Shown: positions 23,951-27,463 of the stretch, one piece after another | How the letters are laid out: the number at the start of each line of letters is the position of its first letter | How positions within the stretch are numbered: the stretch's first letter is position 1 | Source of the DNA: Lachnospiraceae bacterium UBA3316 | GTDB lineage: Bacteria; Bacillota; Clostridia; Lachnospirales; Lachnospiraceae | Direction of reading: 5' to 3' | NCBI GenBank assembly: GCA_002361955.1 | Contig: DESK01000056.1 | Location: 1 to 27,463, forward strand | Length of the DNA: 27,463 nt | Position numbers and translations under genes: made by a program | The notes under the pieces: generated by a model | Databases searched by the model: none | Seen by the model: the letters and a program-made list of their open reading frames with translations, nothing else | What the model was told of the DNA's origin: nothing

Positions 23951-24229
23951 ATGTTTCGGATATTGGTTGTGGAAGATGAAGAGGATATACAGAAAATATT
24001 AGAAAACTATTTGGTGGATCAGGGCTATGCGGTTACGCTGGCCAGTGACGGTGTGGACGGAATCGCGAAATTCCATAAGGGGGAGTTCGATCTTGTGCTG
24101 CTGGATATTATGATGCCAAAGATAGACGGTTTTGGAGTATGTGAATTAATCCGCAGGGAATCTATTGAAAGGGAACGTGCGATAGAGAAAAAAGAATTGC
24201 ATTTTTTTCGGCAGTGTCCCATGAGCTGA
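23951..24229 (+). CDS. Truncated response regulator (receiver fragment) fused to kinase sequence
   Basis: A 92-residue ORF starting with a clear OmpR/PhoB-type receiver: ILVVEDEED (acidic Asp9/Glu10 pocket), the phosphoacceptor Asp52 in LVLLDIMMPKIDGFG, then CELIRRES at residue 71. There the family sequence stops: the beta4 Ser/Thr, the beta5 Lys and the whole DNA-binding domain are missing. From residue 72 it continues as IERERAIEKK, which reads as the linker of a histidine kinase, then goes out of frame after an A6 run (24188-24193) and stops. The ATG has GGGAGGAA before it. I infer that a deletion joined the start of a regulator gene to the middle of its partner kinase gene. Probably non-functional as a regulator; a phosphorylatable half-receiver is unlikely to fold. 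Confidence 0.75.
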   Translation: MFRILVVEDEEDIQKILENYLVDQGYAVTLASDGVDGIAKFHKGEFDLVLLDIMMPKIDGFGVCELIRRESIERERAIEKKELHFFRQCPMS

Positions 24230-24855
24230 AAACTCCGCTCACAATATTGAAAGGGCACTTATCCGGAATGCTGCAGGGAGTGGGGGAATATAGGAACAGA
24301 GATTATTATCTGCAGCGGTCACGGGAAATTACAGAAAAAATGGAAGAAATGGTAAAGGAACTGCTGACGGTTTCGCGGATCGAAAACAACAAATTTGTCA
24401 CAAAAACCTCCGATATCGCAGAACAGCTCCGCCAGCAAATCGCTGACATGGCTGAATTGATCGAAAATAAAAAACTGGAACTGGAAGTAGACATTCCGGA
24501 ACATTTATATGCAGATGTAAATCCGGTAATGATGAACAAAGTTTTTTCTAATCTGCTGCTGAATGCCATCCGTTATACGCCGGAAAAAAGAGAAAATAAG
24601 ATCAGGGTTTCGCTGAAACAGAAAACAGGTACAGGAAGGGTTTCCTGCCGGATAGAAAATACCGGGGTATGTATCCCGAAAGAGGCGTTAGCCCATGTGT
24701 TTGAAGCATTTTATCGCGTGGAACAGTCCCGTAACCGCCAAACGGGCGGAAACGGACTGGGACTTTACATTGTGAAAATGATCCTTGACCAGCATGGGGC
24801 AATCTATCGTATGGATAACACAAGGGAAGGAGTCTGCTTTTCTTTTTCTCTGTAA
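24214..24855 (+). CDS. Truncated sensor histidine kinase core (DHp plus ATPase domains)
   Basis: A 213-codon frame (GTG at 24214, open back to 24169) encoding the catalytic half of a HisKA histidine kinase: H-box VSHELKTPLT with the phosphoaccepting His, N-box NLLLNAIRYTP, G1 IENTGVCIP, F-box FEAFYRVEQS and G2 GNGLGLYIVKMIL. The N-terminal sensor and membrane segments are missing. The upstream codons IERERAIEKK lie in the regulator frame; one extra A in the A6 run at 24188-24193, or a -1 slip there, would join them as EKKRIAFFSAVSHEL. The kinase core looks intact but lacks a sensor and a good own start, so it is probably a pseudogene half. No other regulator gene is adjacent. Confidence 0.75.
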   Translation: MSHELKTPLTILKGHLSGMLQGVGEYRNRDYYLQRSREITEKMEEMVKELLTVSRIENNKFVTKTSDIAEQLRQQIADMAELIENKKLELEVDIPEHLYADVNPVMMNKVFSNLLLNAIRYTPEKRENKIRVSLKQKTGTGRVSCRIENTGVCIPKEALAHVFEAFYRVEQSRNRQTGGNGLGLYIVKMILDQHGAIYRMDNTREGVCFSFSL

Positions 24856-24916
24856 ACCACACACAAATCACACATAGGCTCCAAGTGCTTTACAAATTTC
24901 AATGTTATGGTGTAGA

Positions 24917-24936
24917 TACAATAAAAAGTAAAGGAG
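24917..24936 (+). promoter_or_regulatory. -10 box and ribosome binding site of the lipoprotein gene
   Basis: TACAAT (24917-24922) is a plausible -10 without a clear -35; AAAGGAG (24930-24936) lies ten bases before the ATG at 24947. Short ACACA repeats nine bases apart (24861-24878) precede it and could bind an OmpR-type regulator, but the match is weak. Confidence 0.35.
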
Positions 24937-24946
24937 CCAAACAACA

Positions 24947-25828
24947 ATGAAAAGAAAAAGCGCAGTTTTATTAATGGGAGCGGCCTTATCTCTGGCAGCA
25001 TGCGGTTACAGTGTGCGGGCAATGACTTACGCATATGATTTGGGAGAAAAAGGAGTTTACGCCGAGCCGGCAGAGGAAGACAGGAAAAAGCTGGCTCTCT
25101 GGCACAAGGAAGAAATGCGGAATGAGCTGGCCTATCTTGCATGTTACGGCGTTACCTATGATACAGAGAGCGATACCCTGTATTATCGGGGAAAAACGGT
25201 GAGATGGCTGTGTGACGAGCAGATCGAGGATACCTACAAGGCGATCCAGATGCCGGAAGGGGAAATTGACGTCTATACGGTAAGAAGAGATGATTACAGA
25301 TTAACAGGCGTGCGGATAGCCACACAGGAAGAGTTCGACCGGAAAACAAAGGAACTGGAAGCAGAGGCAAAAAAAGAGGCATCTTCTACGGGAAGTATTC
25401 TTCATACGTTTGCTTGTGATGAGGAAGAGGTAACAGACAGCAAGGATGGGCTGACGACAGGGACCGCAGAAATAAAAGAAGATATCGTAGTAAACGATGC
25501 AGAGCAGAAGGAGGCTGTGGAGGAGGCAGAGGTATTTGATGTCTTTGAGGATGAGGATATGATAGCTTCTGAAAGAAAAATTCAGGAATATAAGAAAAAT
25601 GGTATCGGTCAGGAGCCTGCCGCAGGCAGCTGGACCTGGCAGGGAAAAGAGATCCAATTGCTTATGGATGAGGATGGAAGCTTCTATCAGAATGGAAGCA
25701 AGGAGGCAAAAGAGGGGAAGATCTATCTGATCGTGAAACGAAAAGCGGATGGCAGTATCAAAGCTGTGAGACAGATCACAATCGAAGAAGTGATGGCGGA
25801 ACGCATCGCCCATCTGAAGGACAAATGA
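24947..25828 (+). CDS. Putative lipoprotein of unknown function
   Basis: A 293-residue protein with a lipoprotein signal peptide: MKRKS start, hydrophobic core and lipobox LAAC with Cys19, so it should be diacylated and anchored to the outer face of the membrane. The mature part is acidic and charged, with Tyr-rich early segments (YLACYGVTYD, TLYYRGKTVRW), a central Glu-rich stretch (EEAEVFDVFEDEDM) and a C-terminal part around WTWQGKEIQLLMDEDGSFYQNG and IYLIVKRKADG that looks beta-rich. I recognise no family. It follows the regulator-kinase wreck by 91 bases on the same strand; such lipoproteins are often targets or sensors of the neighbouring two-component system, so it may have lost its regulator. 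The start follows AAAGGAG. Confidence 0.7.
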   Translation: MKRKSAVLLMGAALSLAACGYSVRAMTYAYDLGEKGVYAEPAEEDRKKLALWHKEEMRNELAYLACYGVTYDTESDTLYYRGKTVRWLCDEQIEDTYKAIQMPEGEIDVYTVRRDDYRLTGVRIATQEEFDRKTKELEAEAKKEASSTGSILHTFACDEEEVTDSKDGLTTGTAEIKEDIVVNDAEQKEAVEEAEVFDVFEDEDMIASERKIQEYKKNGIGQEPAAGSWTWQGKEIQLLMDEDGSFYQNGSKEAKEGKIYLIVKRKADGSIKAVRQITIEEVMAERIAHLKDK

Positions 25829-25912
25829 TCTCTGAACGTAACAGTTCAGGCAGGCCTGCACAGACTGTAAGAAAGTGATGGAAGGGTTAAAAACCATGAC
25901 AGGTTTTCGCAC

Positions 25913-25958
25913 GAACCCCCGCCGGACCGCGCAATCAGTGCCTGTCCGGCGGGGGTTC
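25913..25958. terminator. Long hairpin between the lipoprotein and carbamate-kinase-like genes
   Basis: A perfect 15-bp stem, GAACCCCCGCCGGAC (25913-25927) with GTCCGGCGGGGGTTC (25944-25958), lies between the convergent genes. Neither side has a long T-run, but a second hairpin AAAACC/GGTTTT (25890-25907) adjoins it and supplies T4. It is the counterpart of the terminator at 23689-23742. Smaller palindromes (CTGAAC/GTTCAG at 25832-25849, GCAGGCCTGC at 25850-25859) precede it. Confidence 0.6.
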
Positions 25959-25994
25959 TGTATGTCAGGCGCACCGTCAATCCGCTGTGCGTCT

Positions 25995-26927
25995 TTAAGC
26001 TTCTATCACTGTCCCGGCTTTTCCGTCCAGTGCGTTCAAGGCATTTTCGAGATTGGTGATGACAGCCTTGCGGCCGGTTCCGGCTTTGATGAAATCAACA
26101 GAGGCCTGGATTTTCGGAAGCATAGCCGTTTCACCGAATTGATTGTCCCGGATGTGAGCTTCCGCTTCCTCTATGCTCAGGTGCGCCAGGGGTCTCGGAT
26201 GTTCAGAAAGGTGGTCGAGGCACACCTTTTCATCATTGGTGAGGATCATCAGGATGTCCGCGTCTGTCATTTCAGCCAGCAGTCCGCTGGTGTAATCCTT
26301 TTCGATGATGGCGCTGGCGCCTTTCAGCTCACTTCCCTGGGCCAGTACAGGAATACCGCCGCCTCCGCAGGAGATCACTACATGGCCGGCGTCAGAGAGG
26401 GCGCGGATGGCGTCGATTTCTATAATATCCTTTGGGCGGGGAGAAGCCACGATCCGCCGGAAGCCTTTTCCCGGTTCTTCAACCATATAATTTCCTTTTT
26501 TCTCTTCTTCCTCTGCTTCCGCGGCAGTCATATAGCGGCCGATCACCTTTACCGGATGGTAAAAGGTATCGTCATACGGATCCACCAGAACCTGAGTCAG
26601 CACGGTGCTGACAGTTTTAAAAATCCCTTTCTGCAAAAGCGCTGCCCGCAGGGCATTTTGCAAATCATAGCCGATATAACCCTGGCTCATGGCGGAGCAG
26701 ACAGACATAGGAGCCGCCGTGTAGTTCTGGTGGGATTTTCCGAATTCATTCATGGCCGTGTGGATCATGCCCATCTGGGGAGCATTGCTGTGGGTGATGA
26801 TGAGCCGGTATCCCCCGGCAACCATTTCCGCAAGAACCTTGGAAGAGCTTTTAACGGCTACCTTCTGCTCCGGGAACGTCACTCCGAGGGCACGGTGGCC
26901 GAGTGCAATTACAATCTTCTTTTTCAT
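25995..26927 (-). CDS. Carbamate kinase family protein with variant nucleotide-binding motif
   Basis: A 310-residue amino-acid-kinase-fold protein homologous to carbamate kinase, which makes ATP from carbamoyl phosphate and ADP. Conserved: TVLTQVLVDPYDDTF, the KVIGRYMTAAEA segment, ISCGGGGIPV, IEKDYTSGLLAE, ADILMILT, MLPKIQAS and AVITNLENA. Unusual: the first glycine loop is ALGHRALG (10-15) where carbamate kinases have ALGGNAL, and THSNAPQMGMI replaces HGNGPQVG. These changes at the phosphate-binding region suggest a paralogue such as the YqeA/YahI-like group, or altered activity. The ATG at 26927 follows GAAAGGAAAAC on the - strand; codons further upstream cover the promoter. No arcA or arcB is adjacent. 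A relic of the same gene end lies 2220 bases to the left. Confidence 0.88.
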   Translation of the reverse strand: MKKKIVIALGHRALGVTFPEQKVAVKSSSKVLAEMVAGGYRLIITHSNAPQMGMIHTAMNEFGKSHQNYTAAPMSVCSAMSQGYIGYDLQNALRAALLQKGIFKTVSTVLTQVLVDPYDDTFYHPVKVIGRYMTAAEAEEEEKKGNYMVEEPGKGFRRIVASPRPKDIIEIDAIRALSDAGHVVISCGGGGIPVLAQGSELKGASAIIEKDYTSGLLAEMTDADILMILTNDEKVCLDHLSEHPRPLAHLSIEEAEAHIRDNQFGETAMLPKIQASVDFIKAGTGRKAVITNLENALNALDGKAGTVIEA

Positions 26928-26976
26928 GATGTTTTCCTTTCTTTCTGTGGGGTCAAGAAATCTTGCTGTTGCTGTC

Positions 26977-27005
26977 ATTATAAGTTTTTCATTCAAAAAA
27001 AGCAA
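26977..27005 (-). promoter_or_regulatory. Promoter of the carbamate-kinase-like gene
   Basis: On the - strand TTGCTT (27005-27000), a 17-base spacer and a perfect TATAAT (26982-26977) lie about 50 bases before the ATG. Confidence 0.7.
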
Positions 27006-27212
27006 CCGTTCCTTAGCCGTGGGGGAGGGCGGACAAAGGGCCGCGGCGCAAGCTATCCAAAGAAACAGATTTCCCAGCCAGACATAAAAGCATTTCAATA
27101 ATAAAAGAAAAGGAATATAAAATGATAATTCAACTAAAAAAGGAAATATTATCAAAAGTTTAACAAAAATCACAGGAGTAAAAAAATAAAATAAAAAAAT
27201 TTAAAAAAGTAG
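27006..27212. other. Intergenic stretch without recognised gene
   Basis: About 200 bases between divergent promoters. The left part (27015-27065) is GC-rich without a clear hairpin; the right part is very A-rich on the + strand, resembling an UP-element-like tract before the consensus promoter at 27213. I see no gene in it. Confidence 0.5.
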
Positions 27213-27241
27213 TTGACAAAACAGGAAATGCAGACTATAAT
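27213..27241 (+). promoter_or_regulatory. Perfect-consensus sigma-A promoter
   Basis: TTGACA (27213-27218), exactly 17 bases, and TATAAT (27236-27241), preceded by an A-tract. It should be a very strong promoter reading out of the window, divergent from the carbamate-kinase-like gene. Confidence 0.9.
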
Positions 27242-27247
27242 AAAGAC

Positions 27248-27463
27248 AACAAAAAACAAACGAGAGAAAATATAAAGAATAAGGAGGACAGTCCAATGGG
27301 AACTTAATCTTTAAAAATCATTCAAATTCAAGTGTTTAAGAAGGCGAATGAAAAATGAAATTTAAGAAAGAGAGGTACGGACCACCGAAAAATTAAACTT
27401 CCTGTTTTTGTAAAACACAGAAACAGAAAAAAATAATCAAAAAGATCAAAAGATCAAAAGATC
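27248..27463 (+). promoter_or_regulatory. A-rich leader with mini-ORFs, hairpin and octamer repeats
   Basis: The transcript from 27213 begins with an A-rich leader. AAGGAGG (27281-27287) is ideally placed for ATG-GGA-ACT-TAA (27296-27307), encoding only Met-Gly-Thr. The frame after that stop stays open for 16 codons. A second short ORF, MKFKKERYGPPKN (ATG at 27355, TAA at 27394), follows after a weaker AAGGCG site. CTGTTT and AAACAG near 27403-27426 can pair. Three head-to-tail copies of AAAAGATC (27440-27463) reach the window edge. This looks like a regulatory leader whose structural gene lies beyond the window. Confidence 0.5.

Noticed and set aside
24861..24878. Direct ACACA repeats as an OmpR-family operator before the lipoprotein gene
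   Set aside because: Too short and AC-rich to separate from chance.
121..25852. Shared 13-mer AACAGTTCAGGCA at 121-133 and 25840-25852
   Set aside because: Both occur in hairpins with GTTCAG/CTGAAC arms, but the flanks differ and two occurrences are not enough to claim a repeat family.

Overview
The window looks like a chromosomal segment of an anaerobic gut Firmicute, most likely a member of Lachnospiraceae (Clostridia). This rests on GC-leaning coding sequence between AT-rich gaps, strong AGGAGG-type ribosome binding sites, oxygen-sensitive Hcp, an SPKTG-type sortase signal and a VaFE-repeat surface protein. The genus call is inference; no rRNA is present.

Bases 1-11000 are mostly housekeeping genes on the + strand: a 37-kDa nucleoid-associated protein (NdpA/YejK type) behind a folded leader, a nitrilase-superfamily amidohydrolase, a divergent MurE-type Mur ligase, an HD phosphohydrolase fused to a Maf nucleotide pyrophosphatase, then an apparent carA-carB-rsmH-like operon. 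That operon has a good sigma-A promoter and a leader ending in an intrinsic terminator (candidate attenuator). A long bidirectional terminator separates it from hcp.

Bases 11164-15990: hcp (hybrid cluster protein) on the - strand is divergent from an AIM24-family gene and topB (DNA topoisomerase III). The hcp promoter lacks a good -35 but has a 14-bp palindrome near -41, which suits a Crp/Fnr-type activator.

Bases 15991-23600 form a cell-surface islet: a gap with packed RNA hairpins, a secreted Ig-like (Big_2-type) protein with a cysteine-containing C-terminal part of different base composition, a possible leader ORF overlapping a terminator, and a 1875-residue wall-anchored adhesin with SpaA/Cna-B-like domains and five VaFE repeats. 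A tRNA-Arg(ACG) gene follows.

Bases 23600-27463 look rearranged. A degenerate copy of the 3' end of a carbamate-kinase-like gene lies exactly 2220 bases from the matching part of the intact gene. Between them are a response-regulator/histidine-kinase wreck (receiver joined to kinase core by a deletion plus a -1 frameshift in an A6 run) and an orphan lipoprotein gene. The intact carbamate-kinase-like gene runs on the - strand. The window ends with a consensus promoter driving an A-rich leader that carries a three-codon ORF with an excellent ribosome binding site; whatever it controls lies outside.

I saw no CRISPR array, transposase, integrase or phage gene. The least explained items are the HD-Maf fusion, the divergent MurE, the receiver-kinase fusion between the two carbamate-kinase ends, the hairpin cluster at 16016-16104 and the mini-ORF leader at the right edge.
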